A DNA stretch of 64,000 bases from Hydractinia symbiolongicarpus. Lineage: Eukaryota > Cnidaria > Hydrozoa > Anthoathecata > Hydractiniidae. This document shows, one piece after another, positions 1 to 13,286 of this stretch; within the stretch, counting starts at the first letter, position 1; each line of letters begins with the position of its first letter. The DNA lies in contig NC_079880.1 of the NCBI RefSeq assembly GCF_029227915.1, positions 7,938,001 through 8,002,000 on the forward strand, given 5' to 3'. The notes beneath the pieces were generated by a model. The model was not told the DNA's origin, ran no database searches, and saw only the letters and a program-made list of their open reading frames with translations. The position numbers were made by a program, and so were the translations under genes.

Positions 1-1102
1 ACTGTTGCACCTCAAACGGACGGACACTGTTACAAACTCAATGAAATGTAGTTTTTGAAAATATCTCTGTTTTTTCAGCGCGAGTTAACAGCAAGGACTG
101 TTACCACGGTAAAAAAATAACTTATTTATCTATATTTTTAAATAAAGCGCTACCGCAGCGCCCAGTGTAATCGTTGTGTTTCAGCAATCATGTCAAGTTA
201 AGAAGAATGTTATTTCTTGGAGTCCAATTTTCTTATTTATCACATTTATAAGGTCAAAGTCTAAAATCAGTTCAATTAAGTCCCACAATTAATCGTTTCA
301 CTGTTAAAAGCGATGCAACTTAGTAATGTTAGAAACATATGGCTAAATGCATGTTGGTACGAATATGTGACGCAACCGTTGTACCTCAAACGGAAGAATA
401 CTGCTAGAAAGACAATGAAATGTAGTTTTTGAAAATATCTCTATTTCTTCAGCGCGAGCTAACGCCTAGGATTGGTCCCACAGTAAAGAATGACTTACTT
501 ATCTAAATCTTTAAATGAAGCGCTACCACAGCTCCTAGTGTAATCGCTGAGGTCCACCAACCATGTCAAGTTAAGATGAATGTCACTTCTTGGAGTCCAA
601 TTTTCTCATTTATCACATTTATAAGGTCAAAGTCTAAAATCAGTTCAATTAAGTCCCACAAGCAATAGTTTCACTGTTAAAAGCGATGAAACCTAGTAAT
701 GTTAGAAACATATGGCTAAATGCATGTTGGTACGAATATGTGACGCAACCGTTGTGCCTCAAACGCAAGAATACTGCTAGAAAGACAATGAAATGTAGTT
801 TTTAAAAATATCTCTGTTTCTTCAGCGCGAGCTAACGCCTAGGATTAATCCCACAGTAAAGAATGACTTATTTATTTGAATTTTAAAATGAAGCGCTACC
901 GCAGTGTTTCAGCAATCATGTCAAGTTAAGAAGAATGTTATTTCTTGGAGTCCAATTTTCTCATTTATCACATTTATAAGGTCAAAGTCTAAAATCAATT
1001 CAATTAAGTGCCAGAATCAATCGTTTCACTGTTAAAAGCGATGCAACCTAGTGATATCAGAATCACATCACTAAATGTATGTTGTTACTAACATATGACG
1101 CA

Positions 1103-4100
1103 ACTGTTGCACCTCAAACGGACGGACACTGTTACAAACTCAATGAAATGTAGTTTTTGAAAATATCTCTGTTTTTTCAGCGCGAGTTAACAGCAAGGAC
1201 TGTTACCACGGTAAAAAAATAACTTATTTATCTATATTTTTAAATAAAGCGCTACCGCAGCGCCCAGTGTAATCGTTGTGTTTCAGCAATCATGTCAAGT
1301 TAAGAAGAATGTTATTTCTTGGAGTCCAATTTTCTTATTTATCACATTTATAAGGTCAAAGTCTAAAATCAGTTCAATTAAGTCCCACAATTAATCGTTT
1401 CACTGTTAAAAGCGATGCAACTTAGTAATGTTAGAAACATATGGCTAAATGCATGTTGGTACGAATATGTGACGCAACCGTTGTACCTCAAACGGAAGAA
1501 TACTGCTAGAAAGACAATGAAATGTAGTTTTTGAAAATATCTCTATTTCTTCAGCGCGAGCTAACGCCTAGGATTGGTCCCACAGTAAAGAATGACTTAC
1601 TTATCTAAATCTTTAAATGAAGCGCTACCACAGCTCCTAGTGTAATCGCTGAGGTCCACCAACCATGTCAAGTTAAGAAGAATGTCACTTCTTGGAGTCC
1701 AATTGTCTCACTTATCACATTTATAAGGTCAAAGTCAAGAATCAGTTCAATTAAGTCCCACAGCCAATTTCATTGTTAAAAGCGATGCAACCTAGTAATA
1801 TCTAAAACAAAGCTCTAAATACATGTTGGTACGAATACTTGTCGCATCCGTTGTAACTCAAACGAATTCATACCGTTAGAAAGTCAATGAAATGTAGTTT
1901 TTTGAAACTGTCTCTATTTCTTCAGCGCGAGCTAACAGCAAGGACTGGTACCACGGTAAAAAAATGACTTATTTATCTACGTTTTTAAATGATGCGCTCC
2001 CACAACGCCCAGTGTATTCGTTGAGTTCAAGCAATCATTTCAAATTAAGAAGAACATTATTTCTTGGAGTTCAATTTTCTCATTTATCACATTCATAAGG
2101 TCAAAGACAAAAGCAGTTCAATCAAGTCCCACAGTGAATCGTTTCACTGGTAAAAGTGATGCAACCTAGTAATATCGGAAAAATATCGCTTAATACATGT
2201 TGGTATGAATATGTGACGCAACCGTTGTACCTCAAACGGAAGAATACTGCTAGAAAGACACTGAAATGTAGTTTTTGAAAATGTCTCTATTTTTCAACGC
2301 GCTCTAACGGCTAGGATTTGTCCCGCAGTAAAAAATGACTTATTTATCTAAATTTTTAAATGAAGCACTACCACAGCGCCAATGTTATCACTGCGTTCCA
2401 CCACTCATGTCAAGTTAAGAAAAATGTTATTTGTTGGAGTCCAATTGTCTTACTTATCACATTTATAAGGTCAAAGTCTAAAATCAGTTCAGTTAAGTCC
2501 CACAATCAATCGTTTCACTGTTAAAAGCGATGCAACCTAGTAATGTTAGAAACATATGGCTAAATGCATGTTGGTACAAATATGTGACGAAACCGTTGTA
2601 CCCCAAACGGACGGATACTGTAAGAAACTCAATGAAATGTAGTTTTTGAAACTGTCTCTATTTCTTCAGCACCCGCTAACGGCTACGATTGGTCCCACAG
2701 TACAAAATGACTTATTTATCTAAATTTTTAAGTAAAGCGCCACCACAGCGCCAAGTGTAATCGTTGAGTTCAAGCAATCATTTCAAATTAAGAAGAATGT
2801 TATTTCTTGGAGTCCAATTGTCTCATTTATCACATTTATAAGTTCAAAGTCTAAAATCAGTTCAATTAAGTCCCACAGTCAATCGTTTTACTGTTAAAAG
2901 CGATGCAACCTAGTAACATCGGAAAAATATCGCTAAATACATGTTGGTACGAATATGTGACGCAACAGTTGTAACTTAAACGGACTGATTCCGTTAGATA
3001 GTCAATATAATGTAGTTTTTGAAACGGTCTCTATTTCTTCAGAGCGAGCTAAGGGCTAGTATTGGTCCCACGGTTAAGAATGACTTATTTATCTACATTT
3101 TTAAATAAAGCGCTATCACAGCGCCCAGTGTAATCCCACAGTTACAACAATCATGTCAAATTAAGTAGAATGTTATTTCTTGGAGTCCAGTTGTCTCATT
3201 TATCACATTTATATGGTCAAAGTCTAAAATCAGTTCAATTAAGTCCCACAGTCAATTGTTTTACTGTTAAAAGCGATGCAACCTAGTAATATCTGAAACA
3301 TATCGCAAAATACATGTTTGTACGAATATGTGACGCAACCGTTGTAACTTAAACGGACTGATAGTGTTAGAAACTCAATGAAATGTAGTTTTTAAAACTG
3401 TCGCTATTCCTTCAGCGCGTGCTAACGGCTAGGATTGGTCCCACAGTAAAAAGTAACTTATTTATCTACATTTTTAAATGAAGCGCTACCACAGCGCCCG
3501 CTGTATTAGTTGAGTTCAAGGAATCATTTCAAATTAAGAAGAATATTATTTCTTGGAGTTCAATTTTCTCATTTATCACATTCATAAGGTCAAAGTTCAA
3601 AGCAGTTAAATTAAATCCCATAGTCAATCGTTTCACTGGTAAAAGTGATGCAACCCAGTAATATCGGAAAAATATCGCTTAATACATGTTGGTACGAATA
3701 TGTGACGCAATCGTTGTAACTCAAACGGATTGATACCGCTAGAAAGTCAATGAAATATAGTTTTTGAAAATGTCTCTATTTCTTCAGCGCGCGCTAACGG
3801 TTAGGATTTGTCCCACTGAAAAATATGACTTATTTATATACATTTTTAAATAAAGCCCTACCACAGCGCCCAGTGTAATCGTTGAGTTCAAGCAATCATG
3901 TCAAATTAAGAAGAGTACTATTTTTGGAGTTCAATTGTTTCATTTATCACATTCATAACGTCAAAGTCCAAAGCAGTTCAATTAAGTCCCACAGTCAATC
4001 GTTTCACTGTTAAAAGCGATGCAGCCTAGTAACATCGGAAAAAGATCGCAAAATACATGTTGGTACGAATATGTGACGCAATCGTTGTAACTTAAGTGGA

Positions 4101-4435
4101 TTGATACCGCTAGAAAGTCAATGAAATTTAGTTTTTGGAAATATCTCTGTTTCTTCAGCGCGAGCTAACGCCTAGGATTGGTCCCACAGTAAGGAATGAC
4201 TTATTTATTTGAATTTTAAAATGAAGCGCTACCGCAGTGTTTCAGCAATCATGTCAAGTTAAGAAGAATGTTATTTCTTGGAGTCCAATTTTCTCATTTA
4301 TCACATTTATAAGGTCAAAGTCTAAAATCAATTCAATTAAGTGCCAGAATCAATCGTTTCACTGTTAAAAGCGATGCAACCTAGTGATATCAGAATCACA
4401 TCACTAAATGTATGTTGTTACTAACATATGACGCA
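1103..4435 (+). repeat. 3,333-bp higher-order repeat, copy 1 (9 monomers)
   Basis: Monomer boundaries at 1103, 1846, 2221 and 2592 recur exactly 3,333 bp later at 4436, 5179, 5554 and 5925, with shared private variants such as the box starting ATCCGTTGTAACTCAAACGA and the GAAACCGTTGTACCCC box. The first ~590 bases of the window duplicate 1103-1692 and 4436-5025, so the window starts inside the same amplification. One monomer, at 748-1102, is about 18 bp short and its central deletion reappears in the monomer before 4436. Confidence 0.9.
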
Positions 4436-7100
4436 ACTGTTGCACCTCAAACGGACGGACACTGTTACAAACTCAATGAAATGTAGTTTTTGAAAATATC
4501 TCTGTTTTTTCAGCGCGAGTTAACAGCAAGGACTGTTACCACGGTAAAAAAATAACTTATTTATCTATATTTTTAAATAAAGCGCTACCGCAGCGCCCAG
4601 TGTAATCGTTGTGTTTCAGCAATCATGTCAAGTTAAGAAGAATGTTATTTCTTGGAGTCCAATTTTCTCATTTATCACATTTATAAGGTCAAAATCTAAA
4701 ATCAGTTCAATTAAGTCCCACAATTAATCGTTTCACTGTTAAAAGCGATGCAACTTAGTAATGTTAGAAACATATGGCTAAATGCATGTTGGTACGAATA
4801 TGTGATGCAACCGTTGTACCTCAAACGGAAGAATACTGCTAGAAAGACAATGAAATGTAGTTTTTGAAAATATCTCTATTTCTTCAGCGCGAGCTAACGC
4901 CTAGGATTGGTCCCACAGTAAAGAATGACTTACTTATCTAAATCTTTAAATGAAGCGCTACCACAGCTCCTAGTGTAATCGCTGAGTTCCACCAACCATG
5001 TCAAGTTAAGAAGAATGTCACTTCTTGGAGTCCAATTGTCTCACTTATCACATTTATAAGGTCAAAGTCAAGAATCAGTTCAATTAAGTCCCACAGCCAA
5101 TTTCATTGTTAAAAGCGATGCAACCTAGTAATATCTAAAACAAAGCTCTAAATACATGTTGGTACGAATACTTGTCGCATCCGTTGTAACTCAAACGAAT
5201 TCATACCGTTAGAAAGTCAATGAAATGTAGTTTTTTGAAACTGTCTCTATTTTTTCAGCGCGAGCTAACAGCAAGGACTGGTACCACGGTAAAAAAATGA
5301 CTTATTTATCTACGTTTTTAAATGATGCGCTCCCACAACGCCCAGTGTATTCGTTGAGTTCAAGCAATCATTTCAAATTAAGAAGAACATTATTTCTTGG
5401 AGTTCAATTTTCTCATTTATCACATTCATAAGGTCAAAGACAAAAGCAGTTCAATTAAGTCCCACAGTGAATCGTTTCACTGGTAAAAGTGATGCAACCT
5501 AGTAATATCGGAAAAATATCGCTTAATACATGTTGGTATGAATATGTGACGCAACCGTTGTACCTCAAACGGAAGAATACTGCTAGAAAGACACTGAAAT
5601 GTAGTTTTTGAAAATGTCTCTATTTTTCAACGCGCTCTAACGGCTAGGATTTGTCCCGCAGTAAAAAATGACTTATTTATCTAAATTTTTAAATGAAGCA
5701 CTACCACAGCGCCAATGTTATAACTGCGTTCCAACACTCATGTCAAGTTAAGAAAAATGTTATTTGTTGGAGTCCAATTGTCTTACTTATCACATTTATA
5801 AGGTCAAAGTCTAAAATCAGTTCAGTTAAGTCCCACAATCAATCGTTTTACTGTTAAAAGCGATGCAACCTAGTAATGTTAAAAACATATGGCTAAATGC
5901 ATGTTGGTACAAATATGTGACGAAACCGTTGTACCCCAAACGGACGGATACTGTAAGAAACTCAATGAAATGTAGTTTTTGAAACTGTCTCTATTTCTTC
6001 AGCACCCGCTAACGGCTACGATTGGTCCCACAGTACAAAATGACTTATTTATCTAAATTTTTAAGTAAAGCGCCACCACAGCGCCAAGTGTAATCGTTGA
6101 GTTCAAGCAATCATTTCAAATTAAGAAGAATGTTATTTCTTGGAGTCCAATTGTCTCATTTATCACATTTATAAGTTCAAAGTCTAAAATCAGTTCAGTT
6201 AAGTCCCACAGTCAATCGTTTTACTGTTAAAAGCGATGCAACCTAGTAATATCTGAAACATATCGCAAAATACATGTTTGTGCGAATATGTGACGCAACC
6301 GTTGTAACTTAAACGGACTGATAGTGTTAGAAACTCAATGAAATGTAGTTTTTAAAACTGTCGCTATTCCTTCAGCGCGTGCTAACGGCTAGGATTGGTC
6401 CCACAGTAAAAAGTAACTTATTTATCTACATTTTTAAATGAAGCGCTACCACAGCGCCCGCTGTATTAGTTGAGTTCAAGGAATCATTTCAAATTAAGAA
6501 GAATATTATTTCTTGGAGTTCAATTTTCTCATTTATCACATTCATAAGGTCAAAGTTCAAAGCAGTTAAATTAAATCCCATAGTCAATCGTTTCACTGGT
6601 AAAAGTGATGCAACCCAGTAATATCAGAAAAATATCGCTTAATACATGTTGGTACGAATATGTGACGCAATCGTTGTAACTCAAACGGATTGATACCGCT
6701 AGATAGTCAATGAAATTTACTCTCTGGAAATATCTCTATTTCATCAGTGCGAGCTAACGGTTAGGATTTGTCCCACTGAAAAATATGACTTATTTATATA
6801 CATTTTTAAATAAAGCCCTACCACAGCGCCCAGTGTAATCGTTGAGTTCAAGCAATCATGTCAAATTAAGAAGAGTACTATTTTTGGAGTTCAATTGTTT
6901 TATTTATCACATTCATAACGTCAAAGTCCAAAGCAGTTCAATTAAGTCCCACAGTCAATCGTTTCACTGTTAAAAGCGATGCAGCCTAGTAACATCGGAA
7001 AAAGATCGCAAAATACATGTTGGTACAAATATGTGACGCAATCGTTGTAACTTAAGCGGATTGATACCGCTAGAAAGTCAATGAAATTTAGTTTTTGGAA
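4436..7100 (+). repeat. 3,333-bp higher-order repeat, copy 2 lacking one monomer
   Basis: Follows copy 1 closely, but the offset drops from 3,333 to 2,950 bp between the monomers starting 5925 and 6298, so about one monomer (383 bp; the one beginning near 2965 in copy 1) has been lost. A patch at about 6701-6760 differs from copy 1 and matches the monomer near 10,801-10,860, as expected of short conversion. Similarity to copy 1 fades near 7100. Confidence 0.85.
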
Positions 7101-8892
7101 ATATCTCTATTTCTTCAGCGCGAGCTAACGGCTAGGATTGTTCCCACAGTAAAAAATGACTTACTTATCTACATTTTTAAATAAAGCGCTATCACAGCGC
7201 CCAGTGTCATCGTTGAGTTCAAGCAATCATGTCAAATTAAGTAGAATGTTATTTCTTGGAGTCCAATTGTCTCATTTATCACATTTATAAGTTCAAAGTC
7301 TAAAATCAGTTCAATTAAGTCCCACAGTCAATCGTTTCACTGTTAAAAGCGATGCAACCTAGTAACATCGGAAAAATAACGCGAAATACATGTTGGTTCG
7401 AATATGTCACGCAACCGTTGTAACTCAAACGGATTGATAGCGCTAGAAAGTCAATGAAATATACTTTTTGAAAATGTCTCTACTTTTTCAGCGTGCGCTA
7501 ACGGCTAGGATTGTTCCCACAGTAAAAAATGACTAATTTATCTAAATTTTTAAATGGAGCGCTACCACAGCGCCCAGTGTAATCGCTAAGTTCCAGCAAT
7601 CAAGTCAAATTAAGTAGAATGTTATTTCTTGGAGTCCAGTTGTCTCATTTATCACATTTATAAGGTCAAAGTCTAAAATCAGTTCAATTAAGTCCCACAG
7701 TCAATCGTTTTACTGTTGAAAGCGATGCAACCTAGTAATATCTGAAACATATCGCAAAATTCATGTTTGTACGAATATTTGACGCAACCGTTGTAACTTA
7801 AACGAGTGATACCGTTAGAAACTCAATGAAATGTAGTTTTTAAAGCTGTCGCTACTTTTTCAACGCGTGCTAACGGCTAGGATTGGTCCCACAGTAAAAA
7901 GTGACTTATTTATCTACATTTTTAAATGAAGCGCTACCACAACGCCCACTGTATTCGTTGAGTTCAAGCAATCATTTCAAATTAAGAAGTATATTATTTC
8001 TTGGAGTTCAATTTTCTCTATTATCACATTCATAAGGTCAAAGTCCAAAGCAGTTAAATTAAGTCCCATAGTCAATCGTTTCACTGTTAAAAGCGATGCA
8101 GCCTAGTAACATCGGAAAAAGATCGCAAAATACATGTTGGTACGAATATGTGACGCAATCGTTGTAACTTAAGCGGATTGATACCGCTAGAAAGTCAATG
8201 AAATTTAGTTTTTGGAAATATCTCTATTTCTTCAGCGCGAGCTAACGGCTAGGATTGTTCCCACAGTAAAAAATGACTTACTTATCTACATTTTTAAATA
8301 AAGCGCTATCACAGCGCCCAGTGTCATCGTTGAGTTCAAGCAATCATGTCAAATTAAGAAGAATGTTATTTCTTGGAGACCAATTGTCTCATTTATCACA
8401 TTTATAAGTTCAAAGTCTAAAATCAGTTCAATTAAGTCCCACAGTCAATCGTTTCACTGTTAAGAGCGATGCAACCTAGTAACATCGGAAAAATAACGCG
8501 AAATACATGTTGGTTCGAATATGTCACGCAACCGTTGTAACTCAAGAGGATTGATAGCGCTAGAAAGTCAATGAGATGCACTTTTTGAAAATGTCTCTAC
8601 TTTTTCAGCGTGCGCTAACGGCTAGGATTGTTCCCACAGTAAAAAATGACTAATTTATCTAAATTTTTAAATGGAGCGCTACCACAGCGCCCAGTGTAAT
8701 CGCTAAGTTCCAGCAATCAAGTCAAATTAAGTAGAATGTTATTTCTTGGAGTCCAGTTGTCTCATTTATCACATTTATAAGGTCAAAGTCTAAAATCAGT
8801 TCAATTAAGTCCCACAGTCAATCGTTTTACTGTTGAAAGCGATGCAACCTAGTAATATCTGAAACATATCGCAAAATTCATGTTTGTACGAA
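6960..8892 (+). repeat. Local duplication, 1,117-bp offset
   Basis: The segment at about 6,960-7,775 recurs at about 8,077-8,892. Shared private variants include the box TAACTTAAGCGGATTGATAC, the GGTTCGAATATGTCACGC variant and TTCATGTTTGTACG. The offset of 1,117 bp is three monomers. Confidence 0.85.
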
Positions 8893-11115
8893 TATGTCAT
8901 GCAACCGTTGTAACTCAAACGAATTGATACCACTAGAAAGTCAATGAAATGCACTTTTTGAAAATGTCTCTTATTCTTCAGCGTGCGCTAACGGCTAGGA
9001 TCGGTCCCACAGTAAAACATGACTTATTTATCTAAATTTTTAAATAAAGTGCTACCACAGCGCTCAGTGTAACCGCTATGTTCCAGCAATCAAGTCAAAT
9101 TAAGTAGAATGTTATTTCTTGCAGTCCAGTTGTCTCATTTATCACATTTATAAGGTCAAAGTCTAAAATCAGTTCAATTAAGTCCCACAGTCAATTGTTT
9201 TACTGGTAAAAGTGATGCAACCTAGTAATATCGGAAAAATATCGCTTAATACATGTTGGTACGATTATGTGACGCAATCGTTGTAACTCAAACGGGTTAA
9301 TACCGCTAGAAAGTCAATGAAATGTAGTTTTTGAAAATGTCTTTATTTCTTCAGCGTGCGCTAACGGTTAGGATTTGTCCCACAGAAAAAAATGACTTAT
9401 TTATCTACATTTTTTAATAAAGCCCTACCACAGCGCCAGTGTAATCGTTGAGTTCAAGCAATCATGTCAAATTAAAAAGAATATTATTTCTTGTAGTCCA
9501 ATTGTCTCATTTATCACATTTAAAAGTTCAAAGTCTAAAATCAGTTCAATTAAGTCCCACAGTCAATCGTTTCACTGTTAAAAGCGATGCAACCTAGTAA
9601 CATCGGAAAAATAACGCTAAGTACATGTTGGTACGATTATGTGACGCAATCGTTGTAACTCAAACGGATTGATACCGCTAGAAAGTCAATGAAATGTAGT
9701 TTTTGAAAATGTCTCTATTTCTTCAGCGCGAGCTAACGGCTAGGATTGTTCCCCCAGTAAAAAATGACTTACTTATCTACATTTTTAAATGAAGCGCTAC
9801 CACAGCGCCCACTGTATTCGTTGAGTTCAAGCAATCATTTTAAATTAAGAAGAATATTATTTCTTGGAGTTCAATTTTCTCATTTATCACATTCATAAGG
9901 TCAAAGTCCAAAGCAGTTCAATTAAGTCCCACAGTCAATCGTTTCACTGTTAAAAGCGATGCAGCCTAGTAACATCGGAGAAATATCGCTAAATACATGT
10001 TGGTACGAATATGTGACGCAACCTTTTAACTCAAACGGATTGATACCTCTAGAAAGTCAATGAAATGCACTTTTCGAAAATGTCTCTATTTCTTCAGCGC
10101 GAGATAACGGCTAGGATTGGTCCCACACTAAAGAATGACTTATTTATTTAAATTTTTAAATGAAGCGCTACCACAGTGCACAATGTAATCGCTGAGTTCC
10201 AGCAATCAGGTCAAATTAAGAAGAATGTCATTTCTTGGATTCCAATTGTCTCATTGATGACCTTTATAAGGTCAAAGTCTAAAGACAGATCAATTAAGTC
10301 CCACAGTCAATCGTTTTACTGTTAATAGCGATGCAACCTTGTAATAACCGAAACATAGCGCTACATACATGTTGGTACCAATATGTGACGCAACAGTTGT
10401 AACTGAAACGGACTGATACCGTTAGATAGTCAATATAATGTAGTTTTTGAAACTGTCTCTATTTTTTCAGCGCGAGCTAACGGCAAGGATTGGTACCACG
10501 CTTAAAAATGACTTATTTATCTACATTTTTTAATAAAGCGCTATCACTGCGCCCAGTGTAATCGTTGAGTTCAAGCAATCATGTCAAGTTAAGAAGAATG
10601 TTATTTCTTGGAGTCCAATTGTCTCATTTATCACATTTATAAGTTCAAAGTCAAAAATCAGTTCAATTAAGTCCCACAGTCAATCGTTTCTCTGCTAAAA
10701 GTTATGCAACCTAGTAATATAGGAAAAATATCGCTTAATACATGTTGGTACGAATATGTGACGCAACGGTTGTAACTCAAACGGATTGATACCGCTAGAA
10801 AGTCAATGAAATTTACTCTCTGGAAATATCTCTATTTCATCAGTGCGAGCTAACGGCTAGAATCGGTCTCACAGTAAAAATTGACTTATTTATCTACATT
10901 TTTTAATAAAGCGCTATCACAGCGCCCAGTGTAATCGTTGAGTTCAAGCAATCATGTCGAATTAAGAAGAATAATATTTCTCGGAGTTCAATTGTCTCAT
11001 CTATCTCATTTATAAGTTCAAAGTCTAAAATCAGTTCAATTAAGTCCCACAGTCAATCGTTTTACTCTTAATAGCGATGCAACGTGGTAATAACAGAAAC
11101 ATATCGCTAAATAAA
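8893..11115 (+). repeat. Diverged forward satellite monomers up to the LINE
   Basis: About six monomers that belong to the same family but show no obvious higher-order register. The last is cut within the sequence ATATCGCTAAATA at 11,101-11,113, where the LINE begins. Nothing else is seen here. Confidence 0.85.
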
Positions 11116-11321
11116 TGTTTGTTTGTTTGTAAATTTATTTATAGTCGGTACATTATATACAAGTTTCGTGAAAAGAAAAATTATATGCATAGCTCTAAAA
11201 AGTAGTGCTAATCAAAACCGACTGAAATTAAAGTGCAAATAGAAATAATATTAAATAATATTAATTGAATGAGAGAAAATATTTTCAAATTTTTATATAT
11301 ACAAAAAAGAATAAAATTTAA
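11116..11321 (-). other. LINE 3' untranslated region and (AAAC)n-like tail
   Basis: An AT-rich stretch between the reverse transcriptase stop codon (11,322-11,324) and the satellite. On the minus strand it ends ACAAACAAACAAACATT, directly before satellite sequence. The short tetranucleotide tail is a typical LINE 3' terminus and fixes the element's orientation. Confidence 0.75.
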
Positions 11322-13286
11322 CTAAAAGCGTGTTTGGGACAATTCACATACCTCACAAAAACATTTACTTCCATTCCAACTTTTGATCGCATTTTTAAAA
11401 GTACTAAGAGACTCTGAGGATTTCAAGTGATTGGGTAATTTATTCCATATTTTTGGCCCCAGGGAAGAGAGACTTTTTGTTCCAAAACTAACGGTATCTA
11501 TATTTGGGCCTGTTAAATTATTAACATTTTGTGGTCTCACTGGTCTATCACTCCCATGAAATTTAAAGATATCTTTAATGTATGTCGGATTGTGTTCGTG
11601 CAAAGTCTTATATATTTCTGTACATAATGTTTTAAGTCTATGGACGCTCATTTGGTATTTTCCTGCTTTCAAAAGGAGTTCGTCGTAAGTACTATCATTA
11701 TCATTTAATAAGAAACGCAAAGCTCTCTTTTGAATTTGTTCAATCTTCAACAAAGATTTATATGAAGAGAAATTCCATACTAAAGGGCAATAATTAAAGT
11801 TAGAGTATATAAAACTTTGTACCAGCGCTAATTTGGCTTTGTGAGATAAAAACGTGCTAAGTCTAAACAGTGCATTCAATTGTGCTGATGATTTTTTGAT
11901 AAATTTAGAAATGTGAGAGTCGAAATTCAAGCCATTATCAAAGGTCACTCCTAGTAAATTAACTTCGCTTTCTGTTTAAATTGAATTGTCACCAATTTTT
12001 ACCACTAAATCACAATTGTTACATTTATCTCTGTTGACAATGATTGATTGAAATTTTTTTGGATTGGCCATCATTTTGTTATTTTTCAACCACACTAGTG
12101 CTATATTAGATTCACATTCTAAAAGTTTAATTAAGTTTGAAATTGAGTTTGAGAAAGCAGAAAGGGAATTGTCATCAGCATAATTGTGTACACTGGCTTT
12201 TTTAATAAAATAAATAAAGTCATTAATAAAAATGTTCAATAAAATAGGTCCTAAAATTGATCCTTGGGGTACTCCAGATAGAATTAATTGGAAAGACTAT
12301 GCTGATTATTTATGCGGGTAGATTGCTCTCTGTCAGAAAGGTACGATAAAATTAGAAGTACGGCATCCTGGCTAAAGCCATAGGCATTTAATTTAGCAAT
12401 AAGTAAATCATGAGGCACGCAATCAAAAGCTTTAGATAGATCCATTAAAACTGCACCAACTACGTAATGTTTATCTAATTTTTGTTTCCATTCTTCCAAT
12501 AATCTTATAAGTACATGTTGTGTGCCATATGATTCCCTATAGGCTGATAAAAATTCTGAAAGTTTATTATCAATATAAACAACAATTTGAGATTTAATTT
12601 AAAAAATTTTGAAAATATATTTAAAATGCTGACTGGTCTATAGTTGCTTACACATAATTTATCTTTCCCACTTTTATCAATAGGGGATACAGTAGCGCGT
12701 TTGGCTCTCCTCGGAAAAACAGAGAGACAAATACTGTTGTTAATGGCATTTGTTAAGGGTTTTATCAAATAAGGTTTTGCTAACTTCACCATTTTAGCCG
12801 TTATCTTGTCCTCTCCAGATGCCACACCTACTTTTAGATCCCCGAAAAGTTTAGAGACTTCATTTTCCGAGACTTCCTTAAAGTTAAACAAAATTTCATT
12901 ATTTTGATCAATTAGTGAATTTTTAATTTCAAGAATACTAGGGTGATTTTTATATGTTTCCAGAATCTTTGAGATAACTTCATTTCTATTTTCAGATTGA
13001 TAATTTCGTAGCGACACTGGTTTAACTCCACTATATTTTTCAACTATATGTATGTACTCTTCATTGAAAATTTCCGCTAATTCATTTTCATCCGTTACTA
13101 TAATATCATCGTGAACAATCATAACAATCGCCTGTCGTCTCATACTAACACACTTATTTCTTTGTTTTTTATATTTTGCCCTATTTTCATCTGTTCGATT
13201 TTTGTTAAAATTGTTTTTAAGACGAGATCTTGTGTAAATTGCTTTTTGTAATTTTTTATTCATAAACGGGGCTTCGTTACCCCAAA
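11322..13286 (-). pseudogene. LINE ORF2 reverse transcriptase, broken
   Basis: Encodes the RNA-templated DNA polymerase of the LINE, which copies the element at a nicked target. The first piece (13,286 to ~12,600) holds a basic linker and the fingers motif NYRPVSILN. The second (~12,600 to ~12,284) holds palm motif A, DLSKAFDCVPHDLL. The third (~12,284 to 11,322) holds GVPQGSILGP, the catalytic YADD box, the thumb motif FNYCPLVW and a terminal CFCEVC cysteine cluster. The breaks are a frame change in a T/A run near 12,602, another near 12,284, and an in-frame TAA at 11,976-11,978, after which the same frame continues. Near 13,125 an expected stretch between the linker and the fingers seems to be missing in frame; that is inferred from relatives. 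Catalytic aspartates remain, but the protein cannot be made whole. Confidence 0.92.

Larger units (their letters stand above)
1..11115 (+). repeat. Satellite array, forward orientation, ~372-bp monomer
   Basis: About 30 head-to-tail copies of one monomer. Counting from the box CAACCGTTGTAACTCAAACG, starts fall at 1, 375, 748, 1103, 1477, 1846, 2221, 2592, 2965 and 3348, a mean spacing of about 372 bp. Landmarks in order are the CCGTT/AACGG box, GTCAATGAAATGTAGTTTTT, TTCAGCGCG, TAACGGCTAGGATTGGTCCC, TGACTTATTTATCTA, GCGCTACCACAGCGC, TTCTTGGAGTCCAATTGTCT, ATAAGGTCAAAGTC, TTAAGTCCCACAGTCAATCG, AAAAGCGATGCAACCTAGTA and ACATGTTGGTACGAATATGT. I find no open frame conserved along the monomers, no tRNA or rRNA, and no terminal repeats of a transposon. 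I do not recognise the family by name. Confidence 0.97.

Noticed and set aside
1-11115. CRISPR array
   Set aside because: The period is ~372 bp and the whole unit repeats, with no short repeats separated by unique spacers; the retroelements are eukaryotic.
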